A stretch of 64,000 bases of DNA from the NCBI RefSeq assembly GCF_001579845.1, contig NZ_CP007440.1:4424029-4488028 (forward strand), read 5' to 3'. The position numbers and the translations under genes were made by a program. The notes under the pieces are model-generated. The model was given only the letters and a program-made list of their open reading frames with translations. It searched no databases and was not told where the DNA came from. The DNA comes from Rhodoplanes sp. Z2-YC6860. Lineage in GTDB: Bacteria; Pseudomonadota; Alphaproteobacteria; Rhizobiales; Xanthobacteraceae. Shown here piece by piece: positions 27,582 to 36,090 of the stretch (positions are counted from its first letter, which is position 1; each line of letters opens with the position of its first letter).

Positions 27582-27929
27582 TTAATACCGGCCGTAACGG
27601 CCGCGCTGATCGTATTGGTCCCAGCGGTCCGGCCGATCGGGCTGATCGTCGCCGCGATCATACCGGTCGCCCTGATCAAAACCCCGTTCGCGCCGCGACG
27701 CCGCCGGGCCCTGCTTGGAGTAGCGTGCCATCACCATGCGGCATGGAGCCGAAATCCGGTTGATGTTTCGTGCAAGACAGGCCGCGACGCGAGCTCGATC
27801 CGGAATAGCGTCGCCGCACACCGTGAAGGCGTCGTTCATGCAGGCCTGCTGGTCTTCCTGGCTCTGGGCCGACGCCGTGACAGGCGTGAAAGCGACCAAC
27901 ACTGCTGCAAGCGCGAAGTAAAATTTCAT
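27582..27929 (-). CDS. small exported Cys-containing protein with Arg/Asp/Tyr-rich tail
   Basis: A 115-residue protein with a signal peptide (MKFYFALAAVLVAFTPVTASA), a core with four Cys (QACMNDAFTVCGDAIPDR, ACLARNINRISAPC) likely forming two disulfides, and a charged tail rich in DR, DQ and Tyr. The ATG at 27929 has GGAGG 6 bases upstream. The Cys pattern recurs in small Rhizobiales exported proteins with no known function. No catalytic residues are evident. Confidence 0.65.
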   Translation of the reverse strand: MKFYFALAAVLVAFTPVTASAQSQEDQQACMNDAFTVCGDAIPDRARVAACLARNINRISAPCRMVMARYSKQGPAASRRERGFDQGDRYDRGDDQPDRPDRWDQYDQRGRYGRY

Positions 27930-28023
27930 CGGTGCCTCCACGGCCACTGACACTGCGGCCAGACGATAGTCGCACAAGTCGTTCGTCGCACAAGCCTTCA
28001 CGCGAGTTGTACAACGCAAATCG

Positions 28024-28617
28024 TCAGGCCTTGGTTCCCCTGGTGGTATCATGCGCTGCACGCTCGGCCGCCTCGGTTGAACCGCCAGACATCGTTAAAC
28101 GATTCAGCGACATGCGCTGCACCCCTCGGCCCAAAAGCGGAGCACGCTTGGAACTCAGCGTGCGCGAGTTCACGCCAATCCAACCGATCTCCGATGACAG
28201 GCGGCCGTATTCGATTTTGGGACAGCGGTTCATGACGACCTTGATGCCTGCTGCTTCGGCCTTGGCCGCGGCCTCATCGTCGCGCACGCCAAGCTGCATC
28301 CAGATCACCGCCGGCCGCGGCGTCATGGTCAACGCCTCGTCGACCACGGCGGACGCGTACTGCGAGGCGCGGAAGACATCGACCATGTCGACCGGCTCGG
28401 GAATTTCCGACAGCGTGGCATAGACCCTCTGGCCAAGGATGTCCTTGCCGGCCTGGCCGGGGTTCACCGGAAGCATGCGGTAGCCGCGCTCCAGCAGATA
28501 TTTGAAGGCGAAATAGCTGGGCCGACTGTCCTTCGGAGAGATGCCGACCATGGCGATGGTCTTCACGGTGTTGAGAATGCCGCGAATGAAAGTGTCGGGA
28601 TAATTGTCGTGGTTCAT
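28024..28617 (-). CDS. CoA-binding domain protein (YccU-like)
   Basis: A 197-residue cytoplasmic protein with a Rossmann CoA-binding domain (about 15-140): TIAMVGISPKDSRPSYF, YRMLPVNPGQAGKDILGQ, VDVFRASQYASAVVDEAL. The last 50 residues form a basic, probably disordered tail absent from short YccU proteins. It follows the small membrane protein gene by 5 bases and is third in a run beginning with an enoyl-CoA hydratase. Ligand and role are not established for the family. Confidence 0.85.
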   Translation of the reverse strand: MNHDNYPDTFIRGILNTVKTIAMVGISPKDSRPSYFAFKYLLERGYRMLPVNPGQAGKDILGQRVYATLSEIPEPVDMVDVFRASQYASAVVDEALTMTPRPAVIWMQLGVRDDEAAAKAEAAGIKVVMNRCPKIEYGRLSSEIGWIGVNSRTLSSKRAPLLGRGVQRMSLNRLTMSGGSTEAAERAAHDTTRGTKA

Positions 28618-28622
28618 GTGTC

Positions 28623-28877
28623 TCAGCGGCGTCCGCCATAGGCCGCAACCGGACCGAGACCGAGGAGGCCTGCGGCGAGCGACAGCATCGCATTGTCCAA
28701 AGTTTCGGGCAGACATACGCCGCCGCATTGCCACGCCGACATCGCAGCAAAGCCCGCGGTGAGAACGATGCAAAACGCGACGCCAGCGAGAGTGCCGCGC
28801 ATCACCTCGCGCTTCGTCAGCCTGAGCGCGTGCAGCCCTGGGGCCAGGACAATGCCCATCGAGTTTGCAGCAGTCAT
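28623..28877 (-). CDS. small two-helix membrane protein, unknown
   Basis: An 84-residue protein with two hydrophobic segments (LAGVAFCIVLTAGFAAMSAW and AMLSLAAGLLGLGPVAAYGG) separated by a loop with two Cys (QCGGVCLPE). Its ATG overlaps the stop of the enoyl-CoA hydratase gene (ATGA) and it ends 5 bases before the CoA-binding protein gene, so it is translated as part of that operon. Not recognised. Confidence 0.55.
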   Translation of the reverse strand: MTAANSMGIVLAPGLHALRLTKREVMRGTLAGVAFCIVLTAGFAAMSAWQCGGVCLPETLDNAMLSLAAGLLGLGPVAAYGGRR

Positions 28878-29695
28878 TGATTTTCCCAGGTCGGGTCGCG
28901 CTTCTCGATGAATGCGCAGATGCCTTCCTCGGCATCGCGCGCCATCATGTTCTCGGTCATCACTTCGGAAGCATAGCGGTAGGCCTCGGCGAGTGGCAGC
29001 TCGATCTGGCGATAGAACGCAGCCTTGCCGATGCCGACGACGTGCGATGACTTCGCCGCGATCTTGTGCGCGAGCTCCAGCGCGCGGCCATGCTGCTCGC
29101 CGTGCGGCACCACCGCGTTGACGAGCCCCATCGCTGCGGCTCGCTCGGCAGGAACGATCTCGCCCGACAGCAGCATTTCCATCGCATGCTTGCGCGCCAC
29201 ATTGCGCGACAGCGCCACCATCGGGGTCGAGCAGAACAGTCCGATGTCGACACCGGGCGTCGCGAAACCGGCCTGTTCGGACGCCACGGCAAGATCGCAG
29301 CTCGCGACAAGCTGACAGCCCGCTGCCGACGCCACGCCTTGCACCGAGGCGATAACCGGCTGCCGCAGGTTGACGATCTGCTGCATCATCGCGCTGCAGG
29401 TCGTCATGATGTGGCGAAAGTATGCGCGACCGCCGTCGGCGTCAGTGCGCCGCGAGGAGAGTTCCTTGAGGTCGTGGCCGGCGCAGAATGCCGTCCCGTT
29501 CGCCGCCAGCACCACGGCATGGATTTCTTTGTTTGCGGCGATCGCGGTGAACGCGTCGCCAAGCATGACGAGCAGTTGTTCTGAAAGGCTGTTCCTCGCG
29601 GCCGGACGGTTCAACGTGAGCACGGCGACCGGGCCGTCATCGTGACGGAGCAGGGCGGCTTCCGCGGTGGTGACGCGAGTGGTCTCGACATTCAT
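28874..29695 (-). CDS. enoyl-CoA hydratase family protein
   Basis: A 273-residue crotonase-fold protein. Oxyanion-hole segments are GTAFCAGHDLKELSS and QGVASAAGCQLVASCDLAVA; the C-terminal part ends EEGICAFIEKRDPTW as in ECHDC3-like and hydratase-type members. In the active-site region ATPGVDIGLFCSTP the usual second Glu is replaced by Asp-Ile, so classical hydration is uncertain. First gene of a three-gene unit with a small membrane protein and a CoA-binding protein. Confidence 0.85.
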   Translation of the reverse strand: MNVETTRVTTAEAALLRHDDGPVAVLTLNRPAARNSLSEQLLVMLGDAFTAIAANKEIHAVVLAANGTAFCAGHDLKELSSRRTDADGGRAYFRHIMTTCSAMMQQIVNLRQPVIASVQGVASAAGCQLVASCDLAVASEQAGFATPGVDIGLFCSTPMVALSRNVARKHAMEMLLSGEIVPAERAAAMGLVNAVVPHGEQHGRALELAHKIAAKSSHVVGIGKAAFYRQIELPLAEAYRYASEVMTENMMARDAEEGICAFIEKRDPTWENQ

Positions 29696-29775
29696 CGGGG
29701 TCGGCGGCCTTTACGGCTTGGATTCTGGCATTGTACCCGATCTAGGGTGATCAGGGAGCGCGGCAAGGCCGGGCC

Positions 29776-30231
29776 ATGAATGAAGCAGCCAAAGCGCCAT
29801 TGTTGAAAAGCGCCCTCATGTCTTTGGCGGAGCTCGAGCGGTTTCTGGCGGCCGAGTTTCCGCAGGCGTTCCATCCTGAAAGCGGCCTCACCATCGAGGC
29901 GGTGTGGCATGGCGGCGGCCGCGTGCGGCAGGCCTACCAGCCGCAATTCGTGCGGCCCGGCGGCACCATCTCGGGGCCGACCATGATGGCGCTCGCGGAC
30001 TTCACCATGTACGTGGGGTTGCTCGCCTCGATTGGCCCGGTGCCGCTGGCGGTCACGACCAATCTCAATATCAATTTCCTGCGCAAACCCGAGCCCCGGG
30101 ACCTGGTGGCTGAATGCCGGCTGCTCAAACTCGGCAAACGGCTGGCGGTGGGCGAGGTGGGCCTATTCTCCGACGGCACCGTGGAACCGGTCGCCCATGT
30201 GACATCGACCTACTCGATCCCTCGAAAATAA
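29776..30231 (+). CDS. PaaI-family hotdog thioesterase
   Basis: A 151-residue hotdog-fold acyl-CoA thioesterase-like protein. Characteristic parts are RPGGTISGPTMMALADFTMY (the helix with the catalytic Asp) and TTNLNINFLRKPEPRDLVAE. Divergent from the enoyl-CoA hydratase operon and upstream of rplM, but the strong spacing before rplM suggests a separate transcript. Substrate unknown. Confidence 0.85.
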   Translation: MNEAAKAPLLKSALMSLAELERFLAAEFPQAFHPESGLTIEAVWHGGGRVRQAYQPQFVRPGGTISGPTMMALADFTMYVGLLASIGPVPLAVTTNLNINFLRKPEPRDLVAECRLLKLGKRLAVGEVGLFSDGTVEPVAHVTSTYSIPRK

Positions 30232-30251
30232 CGGAACTTGGAGAGTGGTGC

Positions 30252-30257
30252 TATAAT
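30252..30257 (+). promoter_or_regulatory. -10-like element TATAAT ahead of rplM
   Basis: A perfect TATAAT stands 122 bases upstream of the rplM start. No good -35 is seen at 16-18 bases. The AT-rich patch that follows is distinct from the surrounding GC-rich sequence, as expected for a strong ribosomal-protein promoter region. Confidence 0.4.
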
Positions 30258-30378
30258 ACCTATTTTACATCCTGTTGAAATACCATCGGAATTGCCCGTC
30301 ATTTGTCGTTGACCGCACGACTCCGGTCCGTTACAAGCCGCGCTCAAGCGAAATCCGCGTCAACGGACATCAAGTGTT

Positions 30379-30843
30379 ATGGCAACACACTCTACTAAGA
30401 CCGCAGATATTGAGAAGAAATGGGTTCTGATCGACGCCAGTGGTTTGGTCGTCGGCCGGCTCGCGACGATCATCGCCATGCGGCTGCGTGGCAAGCACAA
30501 GGCGAGCTACACCCCGCATATGGATGATGGCGATAGCGTCGTGGTCATCAACGCCGCCAAGGTCGTGCTGACCGGGCGCAAGCGCGAGAAGAAGGTCTAT
30601 CACCACCACACCGGCTTCATCGGCGGCATCAAGGAGCGCACCGCGCGCTCGATCCTCGAAGGCCGCTTTCCTGAGCGCGTGCTTGAGAAGGCCGTGGAGC
30701 GCATGCTGCCGCGCGGCCCGCTCGGCCGTGTCCAGCTCGGCAACCTCCGCGTCTATCCGGGTGCGGATCACCCGCACGCCGCCCAGCAGCCTGAGAAGCT
30801 CGATATCGCAGCCATGAACCGCAAGAACATGAGGGCCGCCTGA
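30379..30843 (+). CDS. rplM: 50S ribosomal protein L13
   Basis: A 154-residue large-subunit protein. Motifs [40 protein letters not shown] and [19 protein letters not shown] are diagnostic. Its stop overlaps the start of rpsI by one base (TGATG), the usual rplM-rpsI operon. Confidence 0.98.
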   Translation: MATHSTKTADIEKKWVLIDASGLVVGRLATIIAMRLRGKHKASYTPHMDDGDSVVVINAAKVVLTGRKREKKVYHHHTGFIGGIKERTARSILEGRFPERVLEKAVERMLPRGPLGRVQLGNLRVYPGADHPHAAQQPEKLDIAAMNRKNMRAA

Positions 30844-31319
30844 TGGCCGAGACCATTCAATCGCTCGACCAGCTTTCGTCGCTCAAGCCTGTGGCGCCCG
30901 AAGCTCCGAAGCACATCCAGAAGCTCGACAAGCAGGGCCGCGCGTATGCCACTGGCAAGCGCAAGAACGCCGTCGCGCGCGTCTGGGTGAAGCCCGGCAA
31001 GGGCACCATCACGGTCAACACCCGGCCGATCGAGGTGTTCTTCGCCCGTCCGGTGCTGCGCATGCTGATCCAGCAGCCGATCGTCGCGGCCAATCGCACC
31101 GGCCAGTACGACATCATCTGCTCGGTGTCCGGCGGCGGACTTTCGGGTCAGGCCGGCGCGGTGCGCCACGGCCTGTCGAAGGCGCTGACCTATTTCGAGC
31201 CGGAGCTGCGCTCGGTGCTCAAGCGCGGCGGCTTCCTCACCCGCGACAGCCGCGTGGTCGAGCGCAAGAAGTACGGCCGTGCCAAGGCCCGCCGGTCATT
31301 CCAGTTCTCGAAGCGCTGA
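30843..31319 (+). CDS. rpsI: 30S ribosomal protein S9
   Basis: A 158-residue small-subunit protein with the alphaproteobacterial N-terminal extension. The core includes [39 protein letters not shown] and the invariant C-terminus [10 protein letters not shown], whose tail reaches the P-site tRNA. Followed by a strong intrinsic terminator. Confidence 0.98.
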   Translation: MAETIQSLDQLSSLKPVAPEAPKHIQKLDKQGRAYATGKRKNAVARVWVKPGKGTITVNTRPIEVFFARPVLRMLIQQPIVAANRTGQYDIICSVSGGGLSGQAGAVRHGLSKALTYFEPELRSVLKRGGFLTRDSRVVERKKYGRAKARRSFQFSKR

Positions 31320-31344
31320 TCGGCTTCAACACAAACACGGAAGA

Positions 31345-31374
31345 GGGCGCCCTTCGCGGCGCCCTTTTTCTTTT
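31345..31374 (+). terminator. intrinsic terminator of rplM-rpsI
   Basis: GGGCGCC-CTTCGC-GGCGCCC stem-loop (7-base perfect stem) followed by TTTTTCTTTT, 25 bases past the rpsI stop. Confidence 0.9.
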
Positions 31375-31455
31375 GCGATGCGGCAACGAAAAGTAAGCAA
31401 GCGTTAGGCGTGTCCGACAACCAGACCTTTACGCGTGCGGCCTAATCTTGGCTGC

Positions 31456-31686
31456 ATGGATTCGGCACGCATCCACGGCAAGGCAACCGCACTGACGCTT
31501 GAAGCCGACGCCGCCTGCGCGGGACTCGCGCTCGCCTGCGCCTATTCGTCGTCGGACGAATACGAGGCGGACGTGATCCGCAGCCGCCGCGCGGCGGGCG
31601 CCTACGGTGCCTCCTCGTATCACCGCGAGTTCGCGATGGTCGCGGCAGCGCTCGCGGTGCTGATGCTGATCTATCTCGTCCATTAA
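31456..31686 (+). CDS. small protein with C-terminal membrane helix, unknown
   Basis: A 76-residue protein, soluble for about 55 residues then a single C-terminal helix (FAMVAAALAVLMLIYLVH), so possibly tail-anchored. Start at the ATG at 31456 (MDSARIHGK); an earlier in-frame start at 31435 is possible. It lies 45 bases ahead of the SDR gene and may share its transcript. Not recognised. Confidence 0.5.
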   Translation: MDSARIHGKATALTLEADAACAGLALACAYSSSDEYEADVIRSRRAAGAYGASSYHREFAMVAAALAVLMLIYLVH

Positions 31687-31731
31687 TCGCGCCCGTTGAC
31701 GGATCGTTCGCGATTCGCAATCGATGCGCCC

Positions 31732-32532
31732 ATGACATCCGAACTCAAAGATAAGATCGCGTTGGTGACCGGCGCGAGCCGCGGCATCGGCAAAGCCATT
31801 GCGCTGGAGCTCGCCCAAGCCGGCTGCGATCTGATGCTGACCGCGCGCGACCGTGAGGCGCTGGCCGGCACCGCGGACGCGATCCGTAAACTCGGCCGGC
31901 GCGCCGAGATTCATGCGGCCGATCTTACTGGCGTCGGCGAGCCGGAGCGGTTGGCCAAAGCCGCGAACGATGTCTTTGGCGGTCTCGATATCCTCGTGAA
32001 CAATGCAGGCGCAGCGCGCCGCGGTGATTTTCTCAAGCTCAGCGACACGGACTGGGAGCAGGGCTTCGGGTTGAAGTTTTTCGCCCAGGTGAAGCTCAGC
32101 CGGGCGCTGTGGCCACTGCTGAAGGCACGCGGCGGCTCGGTCGTGGCCATTGCCGGCATCGGCGCCCGAGCGCCCGTCGCCGATTACATGATCGGCTCCT
32201 CGGTGATCGGCGCGCAGCTCGCTTTCATGAAGGCACTGGCCGAGATCGGCAAACGCGACGGCGTGCAGGTGAATTCCGTCAATCCCGGCTCGGTCGCGAC
32301 CGATCGCTTCCGTCATCGTCTCGATATCATCATGAAGCGCACCGGCCTCGATGAGGCCGCGGCCATCGAGCATCACCGCAAGGAGCTCGACATCACGCGT
32401 TTCGGCAAGCCGGAGGATGTCGCGGGCCTCGTCGCCTTCATCGTCTCGCCGCGCGGCCGCTGGCTGCAGGGCGCCGCGATCGATATGGATGGCGGCCAGG
32501 TCGATCCGCTGCGGATGTCGCGCTACGATTGA
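31732..32532 (+). CDS. divergent short-chain dehydrogenase/reductase-like protein
   Basis: A 266-residue Rossmann protein of the SDR superfamily. The nucleotide-binding motif ALVTGASRGIGKAIALEL and the NNAGA motif are intact. The catalytic site is not: where YxxxK is expected the sequence is ADYMIGSSVIGAQ with no Lys, and the catalytic Ser strand reads VVAIAGIG without Ser. It may bind NAD(P) without classical dehydrogenase chemistry, or use other residues. Start at 31732 (MTSELKDKIALVTG). Followed after 49 bases by an amidohydrolase, possibly the same catabolic unit. Confidence 0.85.
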   Translation: MTSELKDKIALVTGASRGIGKAIALELAQAGCDLMLTARDREALAGTADAIRKLGRRAEIHAADLTGVGEPERLAKAANDVFGGLDILVNNAGAARRGDFLKLSDTDWEQGFGLKFFAQVKLSRALWPLLKARGGSVVAIAGIGARAPVADYMIGSSVIGAQLAFMKALAEIGKRDGVQVNSVNPGSVATDRFRHRLDIIMKRTGLDEAAAIEHHRKELDITRFGKPEDVAGLVAFIVSPRGRWLQGAAIDMDGGQVDPLRMSRYD

Positions 32533-32581
32533 CGGCTCGATACCCGCGCTATCATCAAGCGCACAACAGTATGGAGAGACC

Positions 32582-33946
32582 ATGCGTCGAAAGCTGATCA
32601 AGGGCGCGGCCATCGTCAGCATGGATGCCGCAATCGGCGATTTGCCGAAGGGCGATGTGCTGATCGAGCAAGATCGTATTGTGGCCGTCGCGCCGAGCAT
32701 CGCAGCCGATGACGCCGAGGTGATCGACGCCTCGCGGATGCTGCTGCTGCCCGGCCTGATCAATGGCCATCTGCACACTTGGCAGACCGGGCTGCGCGGC
32801 CTTGCCGCCGACTGGACGGTCGCGGGATACATGCAGGCGATGCATCGCGGGCTTGCCACGCTGTTTCGCCCCGAGGACATCCACATCGCCAACTTGGTCG
32901 GCGCGCTGAACCAGATCAACAACGGCGCGACCACGCTGGTCGACTGGTGCCACAACAACCCGACGCCGGCGCACAGCGACGCCGCCGTGCAGGGCCTGGC
33001 CGATGCCGGCATCCGCGCGCTGTTTCTGCACGGCTCGCCGAAACCGGATCCCAAGCCCGGCCAAAAACATTTCAGCGAGGTGCCGATGCCGCGCGGCGAG
33101 GTAGAACGCTTCTGCAAGGGCCGTTTCGCCAGCCGTGACGGGCTTCTGACCTTCGGCCTCGCAGTCCTCGGTCCGTACTACTCAACCTACGATGTGACGA
33201 AGCAGGACCTGGCGCTGGCGCGCGAGTTCGACGTGTTCGCCAGCATGCATGTAGGTGGCGGAAAGGGGATGGTGCCGGACGGTTTCGAGCGGCTGCTCGA
33301 CGACGGGCTGGTCGACCGCCACCTGACGATCGTGCACGGCAACGACATCGCGCCCGACACAGTGCGGCGGATCGCCGATCGCGGCGGGACATTCACGGTC
33401 ACCGCCGAGATCGAATTGCAGATGGGTTACGGCGATCCGCTCACCGGCATCCTGCACGAACACAAGGCGCCGATCTCGATCGGCTCCGACGTCGAGCCCG
33501 CGGTCGGCTCGGACCTCTTCACCTGCATGCGGCTGACCCTGCAACATGAGCGCAACCGCGGCATCATCGAGACGCTGGAGAAAACCGGCAGCCGGCCGCA
33601 GCGCGCGGCGGTGACCTGCCGCGACGCGCTCGCCTGGGTGACGATCGACGCCGCAAAAATCGCCGGCCTTGATGACCGTGTCGGCTCGGTCACGCCGGGC
33701 AAGCAGGCCGACCTCGTCCTGCTGCGGACCGACGCACTCAACATGACGCCGATGCGCGATCTCGTGGGCTGTGCCGTGATGCAGGCCGCAACCGCAAATG
33801 TCGACACCGTGCTGATCGCCGGCCGCACCGTGAAGCAGGCCGGCCGGTTGCTCGCGGACGACGTCGCCGGAAAGCTTGCAAAGCTGCAGAGCTCGGGCGA
33901 TCGCATCCTCGCGGATTTCGAGGCGCTGCCGACCCGTGCCGCGTGA
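32582..33946 (+). CDS. amidohydrolase family protein (TrzA/AtzA/SsnA-like)
   Basis: A 454-residue metal-dependent hydrolase of the cytosine-deaminase/atrazine-chlorohydrolase branch. Metal ligands: His63 and His65 in INGHLHTWQT, then His in ASMHVGGG, His in IVHGNDI and Asp in ISIGSDVEP. The beta-sandwich N-terminus (KGAAIVSMDA; VLIEQDRIVAVAPS) and C-terminus (GSVTPGKQADLVLLRTD) are typical. The usual Glu next to the third ligand is not clear. ATG at 32582 with GGAGA. Possible action on an N-heterocycle or ureido compound. Confidence 0.88.
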   Translation: MRRKLIKGAAIVSMDAAIGDLPKGDVLIEQDRIVAVAPSIAADDAEVIDASRMLLLPGLINGHLHTWQTGLRGLAADWTVAGYMQAMHRGLATLFRPEDIHIANLVGALNQINNGATTLVDWCHNNPTPAHSDAAVQGLADAGIRALFLHGSPKPDPKPGQKHFSEVPMPRGEVERFCKGRFASRDGLLTFGLAVLGPYYSTYDVTKQDLALAREFDVFASMHVGGGKGMVPDGFERLLDDGLVDRHLTIVHGNDIAPDTVRRIADRGGTFTVTAEIELQMGYGDPLTGILHEHKAPISIGSDVEPAVGSDLFTCMRLTLQHERNRGIIETLEKTGSRPQRAAVTCRDALAWVTIDAAKIAGLDDRVGSVTPGKQADLVLLRTDALNMTPMRDLVGCAVMQAATANVDTVLIAGRTVKQAGRLLADDVAGKLAKLQSSGDRILADFEALPTRAA

Positions 33947-33963
33947 GCGCCGCAAGCCCATGG

Positions 33964-33993
33964 AAAAAGGGGCGCCCGCAAGAGCGCCCCTTT
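33964..33993. terminator. bidirectional terminator between amidohydrolase gene and glnA
   Basis: AAAGGGGCGC and GCGCCCCTTT are perfectly complementary 10-base arms around an 8-base loop. The A-run before and T-run after make it usable on both strands, ending the amidohydrolase (+) and glnA (-) transcripts. Confidence 0.8.
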
Positions 33994-34036
33994 CAGTTTG
34001 TTGACGCAGACGGCCGTCCGGAAGACGGACGTGCAG

Positions 34037-35446
34037 TTACGCCGAATAGTACATGTCGTACTCGACCGGATGCGGGGTGTGCTCGAAGCGGATCACCTCG
34101 GTCATCTTCAGCTCGATGTAGCTGTCGATGAAGTCGTCGTCGAACACGCCGCCGGCCTTCAGGAACTCGCGATCCTTGTCGAGGTTGGCGAGCGCCTCGC
34201 GGAGCGAGCCGCAAACCGTCGGGATCTTCTTCAGCTCCTTCGGCGGCAGATCGTAGAGGTCCTTGTCCATGGCCTCGCCCGGATCGAGCTTGTTCTTGAC
34301 GCCGTCAAGGCCGGCCATGAGCAGCGCGGCAAATGCAAGATACGGATTGGCGAGCGGATCGGGGAAGCGGACCTCGACGCGCTTGGCCTTCGGGTTGGTC
34401 GTCCACGGAATGCGGCAGGAGGCCGAACGGTTGCGCGCCGAGTAGGCGAGCAGCACCGGGGCTTCGAAGCCCGGCACCAGCCGCTTGTAGGAGTTGGTGG
34501 TCGGGTTGGTGAAGGCGTTGATCGCCTTGGCGTGCTTGATGACGCCGGCGATGTAGGACAGGCAGGTCTCGGAAAGATCGGCGTACTTGTTGCCCGCGAA
34601 CACCGGCTTGCCGGCCTTCCAGATCGACTGGTGGCAGTGCATGCCCGAACCGTTGTCGCCGTAGATCGGCTTCGGCATGAAGGTCGCGGTCTTGCCGTAG
34701 ATGTTGGCAACCTGCTGGATGCAGTACTTGTAGATCTGCATGCGGTCGGCCATCACGGTGAGAGGCGCGAACTTGAGGCCGAGCTCGTGCTGCGCCGAGG
34801 CGACTTCGTGGTGGTGCTTCTCGACCACGCAGCCCATCCGCGCCATCGCGGCGAGCATCTCCGAGCGCATGTCCTGCACCGAGTCCTGCGGCGGCACCGG
34901 GAAGTAGCCCTTCTTGGTACCAATGCGGTGGCCGAGGTTGCCGCCCTCATACGAGGTGTCGGAATTGATCGGCAGTTCGACCTGATCGAGCTTGAACCCG
35001 GTGTTGTACGGGTCGGCCTTGTACTTGACGTCGTCGAACACGAAGAACTCGGCCTCAGGGCCGAAGAAGATCGTGTCGCCGATGCCCATCGACTTCACCA
35101 TGCCCTCGGCCTTCTTGGCGATGCCGCGCGGGTCGCGGTTGTAGGGCTCGCCAGTGGTCGGCTCGAGCACGTCGCAGACCAGCACCATGGTGGTCTCAGC
35201 GAAGAACGGATCGATCGAGGCCGAGGCCGGATCGGGCATCAGGCACATGTCGGACTCGTTGATGGCCTTCCAGCCGGCGATCGAAGAGCCGTCGAACATC
35301 TGGCCTTCGGCGAAGGTGTCTTCCTCGATCATGGAGACGTCGAAGGTCACGTGCTGCCACTTGCCACGTGGATCCGTGAATCGGAAATCGACGTATTTGA
35401 CGTCGTTGTCCTTGATCATCTTCATGACGTTCTTGGCGGTAGTCAT
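34037..35446 (-). CDS. glnA: glutamine synthetase, type I
   Basis: A 469-residue dodecameric enzyme making glutamine from glutamate, ammonia and ATP. Motifs: [35 protein letters not shown], metal-binding [24 protein letters not shown] and NRSASCRIP. Adenylylation Tyr is at about 398 in DKDLYDLPP (Tyr397 in the usual numbering), so activity is expected to be controlled by GlnE. Downstream of glnB with about 60 bases between: the conserved glnBA unit. Confidence 0.98.
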   Translation of the reverse strand: MTTAKNVMKMIKDNDVKYVDFRFTDPRGKWQHVTFDVSMIEEDTFAEGQMFDGSSIAGWKAINESDMCLMPDPASASIDPFFAETTMVLVCDVLEPTTGEPYNRDPRGIAKKAEGMVKSMGIGDTIFFGPEAEFFVFDDVKYKADPYNTGFKLDQVELPINSDTSYEGGNLGHRIGTKKGYFPVPPQDSVQDMRSEMLAAMARMGCVVEKHHHEVASAQHELGLKFAPLTVMADRMQIYKYCIQQVANIYGKTATFMPKPIYGDNGSGMHCHQSIWKAGKPVFAGNKYADLSETCLSYIAGVIKHAKAINAFTNPTTNSYKRLVPGFEAPVLLAYSARNRSASCRIPWTTNPKAKRVEVRFPDPLANPYLAFAALLMAGLDGVKNKLDPGEAMDKDLYDLPPKELKKIPTVCGSLREALANLDKDREFLKAGGVFDDDFIDSYIELKMTEVIRFEHTPHPVEYDMYYSA

Positions 35447-35509
35447 GGAACGCTTTCCCTTTCGTGACGGGCTGTGGTGCTCAAAAAACTTTATGGATGG
35501 ATCGGCGCG

Positions 35510-35854
<345 letters not shown>

Positions 35855-35904
35855 TCATCTCCCGGGCGTCCGGTCACGTCTCCAGACGCACCGCGCCTTC
35901 CGAT

Positions 35905-35920
35905 AGCAGGGTCCGTGCCA
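35905..35920 (-). promoter_or_regulatory. sigma-54 (RpoN) promoter of glnB-glnA
   Basis: On the minus strand: TGGCAC-GGACC-CTGCT. The -24 GG and -12 GC are separated by the canonical 10 bases; only the first T of TTGC is changed to C. Predicted start is near 35893, giving a leader of about 45 bases before glnB. glnBA operons of Rhizobiales are known to be NtrC/RpoN controlled. Confidence 0.65.
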
Positions 35921-36090
35921 AGGTCGGAGGTCACGAAATTCCTTGATTTTCGACTGGTTAGCTGAAGTTTGTGGCAAACGGAAATTCAAACGCCAGCGGG
36001 CCTCGCCTACGTAATAGGCAAATTGCCTATCCAATGGTCAAGTTCTGTCCTCGTTGTGGCCGTTTGACCCGGCCGATAGTGTCCCGCCCC

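Noticed and set aside
31429-35467. Long open frames antisense to the SDR, amidohydrolase and glnA genes
   Set aside because: They mirror strongly coding genes with third-position GC bias, carry no domain features and lack ribosome-binding sites. The same applies to long antisense frames over tig, lon, the CheB-CheR gene and the histidine kinase.
35971-36090. In-frame N-terminal extension of the NAD(P)HX repair enzyme with a CPRCG motif
   Set aside because: The family begins at the MIELLTTAEMAQAD segment, and a single CxxC is not a zinc ribbon. The extension is likely the 5' leader.
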